From the NCBI GenBank assembly GCA_000721275.1, contig JOFO01000024.1, positions 1 through 64,000 on the forward strand: a DNA stretch of 64,000 nucleotides, written 5' to 3'. The notes below the pieces were generated by a model. The model was not told where the DNA came from, did not search any database, and saw only the letters and a list, made by a program, of their open reading frames with translations. A program made the translations under genes and the position numbers. Position 1 is the first letter of the stretch. Each line of letters starts with the position of its first letter. The stretch comes from Microtetraspora glauca. Lineage in GTDB: Bacteria; Actinomycetota; Actinomycetes; Streptomycetales; Streptomycetaceae. Shown piece after piece: positions 49,888 through 57,876 of this stretch.

Positions 49888-50874
49888 CTACCTCAGCTTC
49901 GGGTCGAGGGCGTCGCGGACGGCGTCGCCGAGCATGATGAACGCGAGCACGGTGACGGCGAGCGCGCCGGACGGCCAGAGCAGCATGTGCGGGGCGTTGC
50001 GGATGTAGGGCGACGCCGAGGAGATGTCGATGCCCCAGGAGACGGTGGGCGGTTTCAGGCCGACGCCGAGGAAGGAGAGCGTCGCCTCCAGGGCGATGTA
50101 CGTGCCGAGGGCGATGGTGGCGACGACGATGACGGGCGCGACCGCGTTGGGCGCGATGTGCCGGAGCAGCATCCGGGAGTTGGAGGCGCCGAGCGCGCGG
50201 GCGGCCTGCACGTAGTCGTTCTGCTTGGCGGTGATGACGGAGCCGCGGGCGATGCGGGAGAGCTGCGGCCAGCCGAGCAGCACCATAAAGCCGATGACGG
50301 GCCAGACGGTGTTGTTGCTGACGACGGAGAGGAGCACCAGGCCGCCGAGGACGACGGGGATGGCGAAGAAGACGTCGGTGATCCGGGAGAGGATGCCGTC
50401 CCAGAGGCCGCCGAAGAAGCCGGCGAGGCCGCCGAGGGCGGCGCCGAGCAGGGTGACGCCGAGGGTGGCGAAGACGCCGACCTGGATGGAGGCCCGGGCG
50501 CCGTGGACGGTGCGGGTGTAGACGTCGCAGCCCTGTCCGTTGAAGCCGAAGGGGTGGCCGGGCTGGGAGCCCTCCTGCGCCTTGGAGAGGTCGCAGTCGA
50601 GGGGGTCGCCGGAGGCGATCAGGGACGGCCAGATCGCGATGACCACCAGGAAGAGGATGATCAGTCCGGAGACGATGAAGATCGGGTTCCGGCGCAGGTC
50701 GTGCCAGGCGTCGGACCACAGGGAGCGGGGCTTGCCCTCGGGGCCGGTGCCGCGGGGTCCGGCGGGCGTCTTCTCCAGGGTCTCGGCCTCGGCCATGGCG
50801 AGGTCGGTGGCGCCGCCGGCGCCGGTAGCGGCGATGGCGCGGCCCTCTTCGTACGGCTCGATCGGCTCAGGCAT
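49888..50874 (-). CDS. Oligopeptide ABC transporter permease C (unit A)
   Basis: 328 aa from the ATG of MPEPIEPYEEGR. A 60-residue cytoplasmic start rich in Ala and Glu, then a first helix near 73-92 and five further helices. The coupling EAA-type loop (EAA: SNSRMLLRHIAPNAVAP) and C-terminal DALDPKLR are typical of OppC/DppC. Its start overlaps the stop of permease B by 8 bp. It forms the channel with permease B. Confidence 0.92.
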   Translation of the reverse strand: MPEPIEPYEEGRAIAATGAGGATDLAMAEAETLEKTPAGPRGTGPEGKPRSLWSDAWHDLRRNPIFIVSGLIILFLVVIAIWPSLIASGDPLDCDLSKAQEGSQPGHPFGFNGQGCDVYTRTVHGARASIQVGVFATLGVTLLGAALGGLAGFFGGLWDGILSRITDVFFAIPVVLGGLVLLSVVSNNTVWPVIGFMVLLGWPQLSRIARGSVITAKQNDYVQAARALGASNSRMLLRHIAPNAVAPVIVVATIALGTYIALEATLSFLGVGLKPPTVSWGIDISSASPYIRNAPHMLLWPSGALAVTVLAFIMLGDAVRDALDPKLR

Positions 50875-51790
50875 AGCGAATCCTCGGGTCAAGGACGGCG
50901 TAGAGGAGGTCCACCAGGAGGTTGGCCAGCAGGAAGATCAGGACGAGGATGGTCACGAAGCCGACCACGGTCTGGGTGTTCTGCCGGACGATGCCCTGGT
51001 AGAGCTGGTAGCCGACGCCGTGGATGTTGAAGATCCGTTCGGTGACGATGGCGCCGCCCATGAGCGCGCCGACGTCGGCGCCGATGAAGGTGACCACCGG
51101 GATGAGGCTGTTGCGGAGCAGGTGGCGGCTGATGACGCGGCGGCGCGGGAGGCCCTTGGCGACGGCGGTGCGGACGTAGTCGGCGCGCTTGTTCTCCGCG
51201 ATGGAGGTGCGGGTGAGCCGCGTGACGTACGCGAGCGACACCGAGGCGAGGACCAGGCCGGGGACGATCAGCTCGTCGAAGGTCGCGGCGGGCGAGACGG
51301 CCGGGTCGATCCAGCCCCACTTCACGCCGAGCAGCAGCTGCACCAGCAGGCCGGTGACGAAGGTGGGGACGGAGAGGACGACCAGGGTGAGCAGCAGGAC
51401 GGTGGTGTCGACGGGCCGGCCGCGCCGCAGGCCGGTGACGACGCCGAGGCTGATGCCGATGACGATCTCGAAGAGGATGGCGACGACGGTCAGCCGGATG
51501 GTGACCGGGAAGGCGGTGCTCATCAGCTCGGTGACCGGCTGCCCGTTGAAGGCGGTGCCGAAGTCACCGGTGAAGACGTTGCCCATGTAGGTGAGGTATT
51601 GCTGCCAGACGGGCTTGTCGAGGCCGAACTCCTGCCTCAGCCGGGCGGCCGTCGCCGGGTCGCAGGCGCGGTCGCCGCACAGCCCGGCGATGGGATCGCC
51701 CATCACGTTCACCATCAGGAAGATCAGCAGCGTGGCGCCGAAGAAGACCGGGATCATCTGCAGCAGCCGCCGGATCACGTATCGACCCAC
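50867..51790 (-). CDS. Oligopeptide ABC transporter permease B (unit A)
   Basis: 307 aa starting MGRYVIRRLLQMIPVFFG, the usual OppB/DppB N-terminus. Six helices; the coupling loop is in GLPRRRVISRHLLRNSLIPV; the C-terminus LLYAVLDPRIRYA is typical. It follows the binding-protein gene with a terminator-like hairpin between them. Confidence 0.92.
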   Translation of the reverse strand: MGRYVIRRLLQMIPVFFGATLLIFLMVNVMGDPIAGLCGDRACDPATAARLRQEFGLDKPVWQQYLTYMGNVFTGDFGTAFNGQPVTELMSTAFPVTIRLTVVAILFEIVIGISLGVVTGLRRGRPVDTTVLLLTLVVLSVPTFVTGLLVQLLLGVKWGWIDPAVSPAATFDELIVPGLVLASVSLAYVTRLTRTSIAENKRADYVRTAVAKGLPRRRVISRHLLRNSLIPVVTFIGADVGALMGGAIVTERIFNIHGVGYQLYQGIVRQNTQTVVGFVTILVLIFLLANLLVDLLYAVLDPRIRYA

Positions 51791-51812
51791 GGGGACCTCC
51801 AGGGAGGGGGAA

Positions 51813-51856
51813 GGCGTACGGCCCGGCGCGGGGGTCCGCGTGCCGGGCCGTACGCC
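51813..51856 (-). terminator. Hairpin between the binding-protein and permease genes (unit A)
   Basis: A perfect 15-bp stem (51813-51827 with 51842-51856) and a 14-base loop lie in the 83-bp gap. It probably reduces transcription of the permease and ATPase genes relative to the binding protein. Confidence 0.65.
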
Positions 51857-51873
51857 GCCGGCCTACGGCGTCG

Positions 51874-53499
51874 TCACTTGACCTTGATCTGGTCGTAGAC
51901 CGGGACGCTGAACGGGTTGAGGGTGACGTTCTCGACCCGCTCGGAGTAGCCGGCGCTGCCGTTCTGGTACCAGAGCGGGATCGCGCCCATGTCGTCGCGG
52001 AGGACCTCCTCGGCCTTCTGGAAGAGGCCGATCGCCTTCGGGATGTCCGCCTCGGCGTTGGCCTGGTCGACCAGCTTGTCGAACTCGGCGCTGGTGTACT
52101 TGCCGTCGTTGGAGGAGGCGTTGGTGTAGTACAGCGGCTGCAGGAAGTTCTGGATCAGCGGGTAGTCCATCTGCCAGCCGGCCCGGAAGGGGCCGTCGAG
52201 CTTCTGGGTGGTGACCTGGTTGCGGTAGTCGGCGAAGGTTCCGATGGGGTTGCCGACGCACGCCTTGTTGTTGCCGAGGGCGCGGTTGATGGAGTTGCAG
52301 ACGGCGTCCACCCACTCCTTGTGGGAGCCGGTGTCGGCGTTGTACGAAATCTTCATCGTGCCGCCGGGGATGCCGCCGCCCTCCACGACCAGCTTCTTCG
52401 CCCGCGCGGCGTCGTACTTGCAGAAGTCGCCGCAGACGTCCTTGAAGCCGCCCTCCTCGCCGAGGACCGGGGAGGTCCAGTCGACGGCGGGCGTGCGGGT
52501 CTTCTGGAAGATCGTCTCGGTGATCTGCTGCCGGTCGATGGCCATCGACAGGCCCTGCCGGAGCTTCTCCTGGCCCGGCTTGTTCCAGGCGTCGTCGTAG
52601 AACGGGAAGGAGAGCGTCTGGATGATGCCGGCCGGGGTGTTGATGTACCGGTCGCCGAGGTCGGCGGAGACGTTCTTGAGCTGGGCGGCGGGGACGTCGT
52701 CGACGAGGTCGAGGTTGCCGGCGATCAGGTCGGTGTAGGCGGTGTTGTTGTCCGTGTAGACCTTGAGGGTGATGCCGCCGTTCTGGGCCTTGTCCTCGCC
52801 GGGGTAGCCGTCCCAGCGCTTGAGCTCCATCTGGGAGCCCTTGGCGTACGAGTCGACGGTGTACGGGCCGTTGCCGACGGGCTTCGCCAGCCAGCCGGTG
52901 CGGTCGTCGAAGAACGCCTTCGGGAGGGGGGCGAAGGCGGCGTAGCCGAGGGTGTCGGGGAAGGTCGAGAACTTCTGGGTGAGCTTCACCGTGAAGGTCC
53001 GCGGGCCGGTCACCTTGAGGCCGGACAGGGTGTCGGCGGTGGCCTCGCCCTTGTCGGGGTGGACCTTGTCGTAGCCCTCGATGTAGCCGAAGAAGTAGGC
53101 GTTCTTCTGGTTGTTCTTCAGGTGGGCGCCGTAGTTCCAGGCGTCGACGAAGGACTGGGCGGTGACCTTCTCGCCGTTGGAGAAGGTCCAGCCGTCCTTG
53201 ACGGTGATGGTGAAGGTGGTCGAGTCCTTCGTCTCGATCTTCTCGGCGAGCATGTCCTTGGCCTCGCCGGTCTTCGGGTCGTACTGCTTGAGACCGCGGA
53301 AGATCATGGACAGGACCTTGCCGCCCTGGACCTCGTTGGTGTTCGCCGGCTCCAGCGGGTTCTGCGGGTCTCCCCAGGAGGAGCTCACGATGCCGTCGGC
53401 CCCTCCGCCGCCGCTGTCGTCACCGCCGCCGCATGCGGTCGCCGCGAGGGCGACGGCGGTGGCCAGTGCGGCCCACTTGGCGTGCGTGGCTCCGCGCAT
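51874..53499 (-). CDS. Peptide-binding lipoprotein (SBP_bac_5), unit A
   Basis: 541 aa. A signal peptide ends in LAATAC|GGG, so it is lipid-anchored. The SBP_bac_5 fold is recognisable by DGWTFSNGEKVTAQSFVDAW near 100 and the rest of the family's core (AFAPLPKAFF, GNGPYTVDS, AIDRQQITE). It binds extracellular oligopeptides and delivers them to the permease. Two inverted repeats lie just upstream. The order binding protein-B-C-D-F is the same as in unit B. Which of the two corresponds to S. coelicolor BldK cannot be decided here. Confidence 0.93.
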   Translation of the reverse strand: MRGATHAKWAALATAVALAATACGGGDDSGGGGADGIVSSSWGDPQNPLEPANTNEVQGGKVLSMIFRGLKQYDPKTGEAKDMLAEKIETKDSTTFTITVKDGWTFSNGEKVTAQSFVDAWNYGAHLKNNQKNAYFFGYIEGYDKVHPDKGEATADTLSGLKVTGPRTFTVKLTQKFSTFPDTLGYAAFAPLPKAFFDDRTGWLAKPVGNGPYTVDSYAKGSQMELKRWDGYPGEDKAQNGGITLKVYTDNNTAYTDLIAGNLDLVDDVPAAQLKNVSADLGDRYINTPAGIIQTLSFPFYDDAWNKPGQEKLRQGLSMAIDRQQITETIFQKTRTPAVDWTSPVLGEEGGFKDVCGDFCKYDAARAKKLVVEGGGIPGGTMKISYNADTGSHKEWVDAVCNSINRALGNNKACVGNPIGTFADYRNQVTTQKLDGPFRAGWQMDYPLIQNFLQPLYYTNASSNDGKYTSAEFDKLVDQANAEADIPKAIGLFQKAEEVLRDDMGAIPLWYQNGSAGYSERVENVTLNPFSVPVYDQIKVK

Positions 53500-53517
53500 G
53501 GAGTGCCTCCCGATTGT

Positions 53518-53555
53518 CCTAAGCGTGACTTAGGGCTCAATATCACCCGATATTG
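53518..53555 (-). promoter_or_regulatory. Two inverted repeats before the unit A binding-protein gene
   Basis: CCTAAG-N5-CTTAGG (53518-53534) and CAATATC-N4-GATATTG (53538-53555) lie 18-56 bases upstream of the ATG, in an AT-rich stretch. They may be operators for a regulator of the second peptide importer. Confidence 0.5.
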
Positions 53556-53613
53556 ACGGGTATGCACCTTTACGGCCTCCGAGGGAGTGCGCGCGGGCCG
53601 GGCAGGACGCGGA

Positions 53614-53650
53614 AGGGCCCCCCGCACCCGGCGGGGGTGCGAGGGGCCCT
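53614..53650 (-). terminator. Terminator of unit B
   Basis: A hairpin of two stems (53614-53620 with 53644-53650, and 53624-53629 with 53635-53640; one mismatch between) and a 5-base loop lies 24 bases beyond the stop codon of the last unit B ATPase gene. It separates unit B from the promoter of unit A. Confidence 0.75.
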
Positions 53651-53674
53651 GGTCCATCAGGCCGTCACGGTCGG

Positions 53675-54763
53675 TCAGCCCGCGTGGATCACGTCCCGCT
53701 CCTCGGCGAAGTGGCACGCCGACTCGTGGGCCGCGAGGGTGTCCTGGCCGCGGAAGCGCTCCGGGACCGCCAGGACCGGCACCTCGGTGGAGCACTTCTC
53801 CTGGGCCTTCCAGCACCGGGTGCGGAAGCGGCAGCCCGACGGCGGGTTCGCCGGCGAGGGCACGTCGCCCGTCAGGATGATGCGGTCGCGGTTGGCGCGC
53901 GCCACCGGGTCCGGCACCGGCACCGCGGAGAGCAGCGCCTGGGTGTACGGGTGCGTGGGGTGGTCGTAGATCTCCTCGTCCGTACCGATCTCGGCGAGCT
54001 TGCCGAGGTACATGACGCCCACGCGGTCCGAGATGTGCCGGACGATCGACAGGTCGTGCGCGATGAAGATGTAGGACAGGTTGAACTCGTCCTGGAGCTT
54101 CTCCATCAGGTTGATGACCTGCGCCTGGACGGAGACGTCCAGGGCCGAGACCGGCTCGTCGCAGATGATGATCTCCGGGTTGAGCGCAAGGCCGCGGGCG
54201 ATGCCGATGCGCTGGCGCTGGCCGCCGGAGAACTGGTGCGGGTACCGGTTGATGTACTCCGGGTTCAGACCGACGACGTCGAGGAGCTCCTGCACCTTGC
54301 GGCGCCGGTCGCCCTTCGGGGCCACCTCGGGGTGGATGTCGAAGGTCTCGCCGATGATGTCGCCGACCGTCATGCGCGGGTTCAGCGAGGTGTACGGGTC
54401 CTGGAACACCATCTGGATGTTCCGGCGGACGGCCTTCAGCGCGCGGCCGGACAGCTTGGTGATGTCCTGGCCCTTGTAGAAGACCTCGCCGGCGGTGGCC
54501 CGCTCCAGGTTCATCAGGAGCTTGGCGACCGTGGACTTGCCGCAGCCGGACTCGCCCACGATGCCGAGGGTCTCGCCCTGGTAGAGGTCGAAGGAGACCC
54601 CGTCCACGGCCTTGACCGCGCCGACCTGCTTCTTGAAGAGGATGCCCTGCGTCAGCGGGAAGTGCTTCTGCAGGTTGCGCACCTGGAGGATCGGCTCCCC
54701 CCGCTGGACGGGGACGTCCAGCGCGGCGGCCACGGCCTCGTCGTTCTTGCTGAGCTCAGCCAT
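53675..54763 (-). CDS. Oligopeptide ABC transporter ATPase F (unit B)
   Basis: 362 aa from the ATG of MAELSKNDEAVAAALDV. Walker [10 protein letters not shown], signature SGGQRQRI, Walker B IIICDEPVSAL and the Cys-rich C-terminal domain ([14 protein letters not shown]). It is close to the unit A copy across the core but lacks the long Pro/Glu tail. It overlaps the D gene by 8 bp. Confidence 0.93.
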   Translation of the reverse strand: MAELSKNDEAVAAALDVPVQRGEPILQVRNLQKHFPLTQGILFKKQVGAVKAVDGVSFDLYQGETLGIVGESGCGKSTVAKLLMNLERATAGEVFYKGQDITKLSGRALKAVRRNIQMVFQDPYTSLNPRMTVGDIIGETFDIHPEVAPKGDRRRKVQELLDVVGLNPEYINRYPHQFSGGQRQRIGIARGLALNPEIIICDEPVSALDVSVQAQVINLMEKLQDEFNLSYIFIAHDLSIVRHISDRVGVMYLGKLAEIGTDEEIYDHPTHPYTQALLSAVPVPDPVARANRDRIILTGDVPSPANPPSGCRFRTRCWKAQEKCSTEVPVLAVPERFRGQDTLAAHESACHFAEERDVIHAG

Positions 54764-55814
54764 GGATCGTCTCCTTCCAGAAGTGGCAGGCGCTCTTGCG
54801 GCCCGGCAGGTCCGCGCCGTCCTGCTCGGTGACCGGCACCAGGGCCGGGACCTCGGTGCGGCAGAGGTCGGTGGCCTTGGGGCAGCGCGGGTTGAAGGCA
54901 CAGCCGGAGGGGACCTTGAGCAGGTTCGGCGGGAGGCCCTTGATCGCGTAGAGCTCCTGGCCCTTCTGGTCCAGGCGCGGGATCGAGTCCAGCAGACCCC
55001 GGGTGTACGGGTGCGCCGGACGCGCGTACAGCTCGTGGACGGGCGCCTGCTCGACGATCCGGCCGGCGTACATCACGGCGATCTTGTCCGCGACGTCGGC
55101 GACGACGCCGAGGTCGTGGGTGATGAGGATCAGACCCATGTTGTACTCGCGCTGGAGCTCCGCGAGGAGGTCCATGACCTGGGCCTGGACCGTCACGTCG
55201 AGGGCCGTGGTCGGCTCGTCGGCGATGATCAGGTCGGGCTCCAGGGCGAGCGCCATGGCGATCATGATGCGCTGGCGCATACCGCCGGAGAACTGGTGGG
55301 GGTAGTCGCTGACCCGCGCCTTGGCGGCGGGGATCTTGACCTTGTCCATCAGTTCGATGGCCTTGAGCTTGGCGTCCTTCTTGGACAGGCCCTGGTGGAC
55401 CCGGAACATCTCGCCGAGCTGGTAGCCGACGGAGAGGACCGGGTTCAGCGAGGAGAGCGCGTCCTGGAAGATCATCGCGATCTTCCGGCCGCGGATCTTC
55501 CGGCGGTCCTCGTCGGACATCTTCAGCATGTCCTCGCCGCGGAACAGGATCTCGCCCTGCGGGATCCTGCCGGGCGGCATGTCGAGGATGCCCATGATGG
55601 CCTGGGCGGTGACGGACTTGCCGGAGCCGGACTCGCCGAGGACGGCGAGGGTCTCGCCGGCGTCCACCGAGTAGTTGACGCCGTTGACCGCCTTGGCCAC
55701 ACCGTCACGGGTGTGGAACTCGACGTGCAGGTCCTTGACTTCGAGCAGCGGTCCGTTGTGCTCGCCGCTCTCTCGCGGCGCGGGGACGGACGCGGTCTTG
55801 TTGATGGTGCTCAC
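54756..55814 (-). CDS. Oligopeptide ABC transporter ATPase D (unit B)
   Basis: 352 aa. A 20-residue N-terminal extension (MSTINKTASVPAPRESGEHN) precedes the conserved LLEVKDLHVEFHTRDGVAKA. Walker A GESGSGKSV and the Cys-containing C-terminal domain (CAFNPRCPKATDLC) match OppD. It lies 14 bases after the permease C gene and overlaps the F gene by 8 bp. Confidence 0.93.
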   Translation of the reverse strand: MSTINKTASVPAPRESGEHNGPLLEVKDLHVEFHTRDGVAKAVNGVNYSVDAGETLAVLGESGSGKSVTAQAIMGILDMPPGRIPQGEILFRGEDMLKMSDEDRRKIRGRKIAMIFQDALSSLNPVLSVGYQLGEMFRVHQGLSKKDAKLKAIELMDKVKIPAAKARVSDYPHQFSGGMRQRIMIAMALALEPDLIIADEPTTALDVTVQAQVMDLLAELQREYNMGLILITHDLGVVADVADKIAVMYAGRIVEQAPVHELYARPAHPYTRGLLDSIPRLDQKGQELYAIKGLPPNLLKVPSGCAFNPRCPKATDLCRTEVPALVPVTEQDGADLPGRKSACHFWKETIHG

Positions 55815-55828
55815 GGTTTACGCCCTCC

Positions 55829-56779
55829 TCAGCGCAGCTTGGGGTCGAGGGCGTTGCGAACGGCTTCGCCGAGCATGATGAACGCCAGGACGGTGATGCT
55901 CAGCATGATCGACGGCCAGAGCAGCACGTGCGGAGCGACGCGGATCTGGTCGACCGCGGTGGAGACGTCGACACCCCACGAGACGGTCGGCGCGGCGAGG
56001 CCCAGGCCCAGGTAGGACAGGGTGGCCTCGGCCGAGATGTAGCCGCCGAGCGCGATGGTGGCGACGACGATCACGGGGGCCATGGCGTTCGGCAGGATGT
56101 GCCGGAAGAGGATCCGGGAGGTGCCGGCGCCGAGGGCCTTGGCCGCGTGGACGTAGTCGGCCTGCTTGACGGTGATCACGGCGCCGCGCATGACGCGGGC
56201 CATCTGGGTCCAGCCGAGGAAGGCGAGCGCGCCCACCACGACCCAGACCGTGCGCTCCGTGAAGGACTGCAGGACGACCATGGCGCCGAGCAGGAACGGA
56301 ATGCCGAAGAAGATGTCGGTGATCCGGGACAGGATCGCGTCCCAGACGCCGCCGAAGTAGCCGGCGATCATGCCCATGAGGCCGCCGACGACGGTGACGA
56401 TGAGGGTGACGCAGATGCCGACGATGACCGAGGCACGGGTGCCGTAGATCACGCGGGCGTAGACGGAACGGCCCTGCTGGTCGTAGCCGAACCAGCCCTC
56501 GGAGCCGATGCTGCCGAGCTCGGGCTTGCCGAGGAAGTGCTTCACGAGGTCACCCGCGGTGGGCGAGGCGCTGGTGAAGAGGGTCGGCCAGGCGGCGATC
56601 AGCAGCAGGAAGGCGATGAGCACCGACGAGACGATGAAGTACGGGTTGCGGCGCAGGTCCGCCCAGGCGTCGCCCCAGAGGGAGCGGGCCTTCTCCGGCT
56701 TGTGCGCGCCCTTCGGCTCCGTCGCCGAGGGGGGTGCGACGGCGTCTTCGACGGCGGCGGTCTTGGTCACGTCAGGCAT
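55829..56779 (-). CDS. Oligopeptide ABC transporter permease C (unit B)
   Basis: 316 aa. A cytoplasmic N-terminus rich in Pro and Lys, then six helices and the coupling loop TSRILFRHILPNAMAPV; the C-terminus NALDPKLR is typical of OppC. Its start overlaps permease B by 8 bp. Confidence 0.93.
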   Translation of the reverse strand: MPDVTKTAAVEDAVAPPSATEPKGAHKPEKARSLWGDAWADLRRNPYFIVSSVLIAFLLLIAAWPTLFTSASPTAGDLVKHFLGKPELGSIGSEGWFGYDQQGRSVYARVIYGTRASVIVGICVTLIVTVVGGLMGMIAGYFGGVWDAILSRITDIFFGIPFLLGAMVVLQSFTERTVWVVVGALAFLGWTQMARVMRGAVITVKQADYVHAAKALGAGTSRILFRHILPNAMAPVIVVATIALGGYISAEATLSYLGLGLAAPTVSWGVDVSTAVDQIRVAPHVLLWPSIMLSITVLAFIMLGEAVRNALDPKLR

Positions 56780-57704
56780 ACCGGATCCTCGGGTCCAGGA
56801 CCGCGTACAGCAGGTCGATGAGCAGGCTGGTGAGGAGGTAGACGATCACCAGGACGGTGACGAGGCCGACCAGTGTGGTGCCCTCGCGCCGCGTGATCGA
56901 CTCGGCGATGAGACCGCCGACGCCCTTCACGTTGAAGATGCGCTCGGTGACGATGGCGCCGCCCATGAGGGCGCCGATGTCGGTGCCGAGGAAGGTGACG
57001 ACCGGGATCATCGAGTTGCGCATGAGGTGGACGCCGATGACCCGGCGCCGCGGCAGGCCCTTGGCGACGGCCGTGCGCATGTAGTCGGCGCGCAGGTTCT
57101 CCGCCATGGAGGTACGGGTGAGGCGGGCCACGTAGGCGAGTGAGAGTCCGCCGAGGACGACCGCCGGGGCGATCATCTCGGACCACAACGCCTCGTTGCT
57201 GACGTTGGGTTCGATCCAGCCCAGGTTGTCCGCGAAGAGCATCTTGACGAAGAAGCCGAGCACGAAGACCGGGATCGAGATGATCAGCAGCGTGAAGATG
57301 AGGACGGCGTTGTCGGCCAGGCGGCCGGCGCGGAGACCGGCGATGACGCCGAGGCCGATGCCGAAGATGAGCTCGAACGCGAAGGCCAGGGTGGCCAGCT
57401 GGAGCGTCACCGGGAAGGCGTCGCCGAGCACTTCGGTCACGGGACGGTCGTTGCGGATCTGCGTCCCGAAGTCGAAGTGAAGGATGATTCCGGTCATGTA
57501 GTCCCAGTACTGCTTCCACAGTGGCTGGTCGAGACCGAGCTTGTGCCGGATCGCCTCGATGGTCGCCGGGCTGGCGCCCTTGTCGCCGAACAGACCGGCC
57601 ACGGGGTCGCCGGGCAGGCTGTAGACCATGAGGAAGATCAGCAGGGTTGTCCCGAAGAAGACCGGGATCATCTGGAGCAGTCGTCGTGCGACATAGCGCC
57701 CCAT
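56772..57704 (-). CDS. Oligopeptide ABC transporter permease B (unit B)
   Basis: 310 aa from the ATG of MGRYVARRLLQMIPVFFG, 4 nt after GGAGG; an ATG directly before it is also possible. Six helices, the coupling loop RRRVIGVHLMRNSMIPV and the C-terminus LLYAVLDPRIRYA. A 54-residue upstream extension lacks conservation. A hairpin separates it from the binding-protein gene. Confidence 0.93.
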   Translation of the reverse strand: MGRYVARRLLQMIPVFFGTTLLIFLMVYSLPGDPVAGLFGDKGASPATIEAIRHKLGLDQPLWKQYWDYMTGIILHFDFGTQIRNDRPVTEVLGDAFPVTLQLATLAFAFELIFGIGLGVIAGLRAGRLADNAVLIFTLLIISIPVFVLGFFVKMLFADNLGWIEPNVSNEALWSEMIAPAVVLGGLSLAYVARLTRTSMAENLRADYMRTAVAKGLPRRRVIGVHLMRNSMIPVVTFLGTDIGALMGGAIVTERIFNVKGVGGLIAESITRREGTTLVGLVTVLVIVYLLTSLLIDLLYAVLDPRIRYA

Positions 57705-57822
57705 CATGCCTCCGTTGAGATGTGACGGCCGCAGCCGACGGGCCCTCCCCCGGCGTGGCTGCCCTGTTTCGGACAGCGTGATGCCGCGGAAGGGCCCCCC
57801 AGCCACTGCGTAAGGCACCGAA

Positions 57823-57849
57823 ACGGGACTGACGTTCCGTCAGTCCCGT
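57823..57849 (-). terminator. Hairpin between the binding-protein and permease genes (unit B)
   Basis: A perfect 12-bp stem (57823-57834 with 57838-57849) and a 3-base loop lie 28 bases after the binding-protein stop codon. It is probably a partial terminator that lets the binding protein be made in excess of the channel. Confidence 0.65.
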
Positions 57850-57876
57850 GACGGCATGCGGACTACGCTCGGGTGA

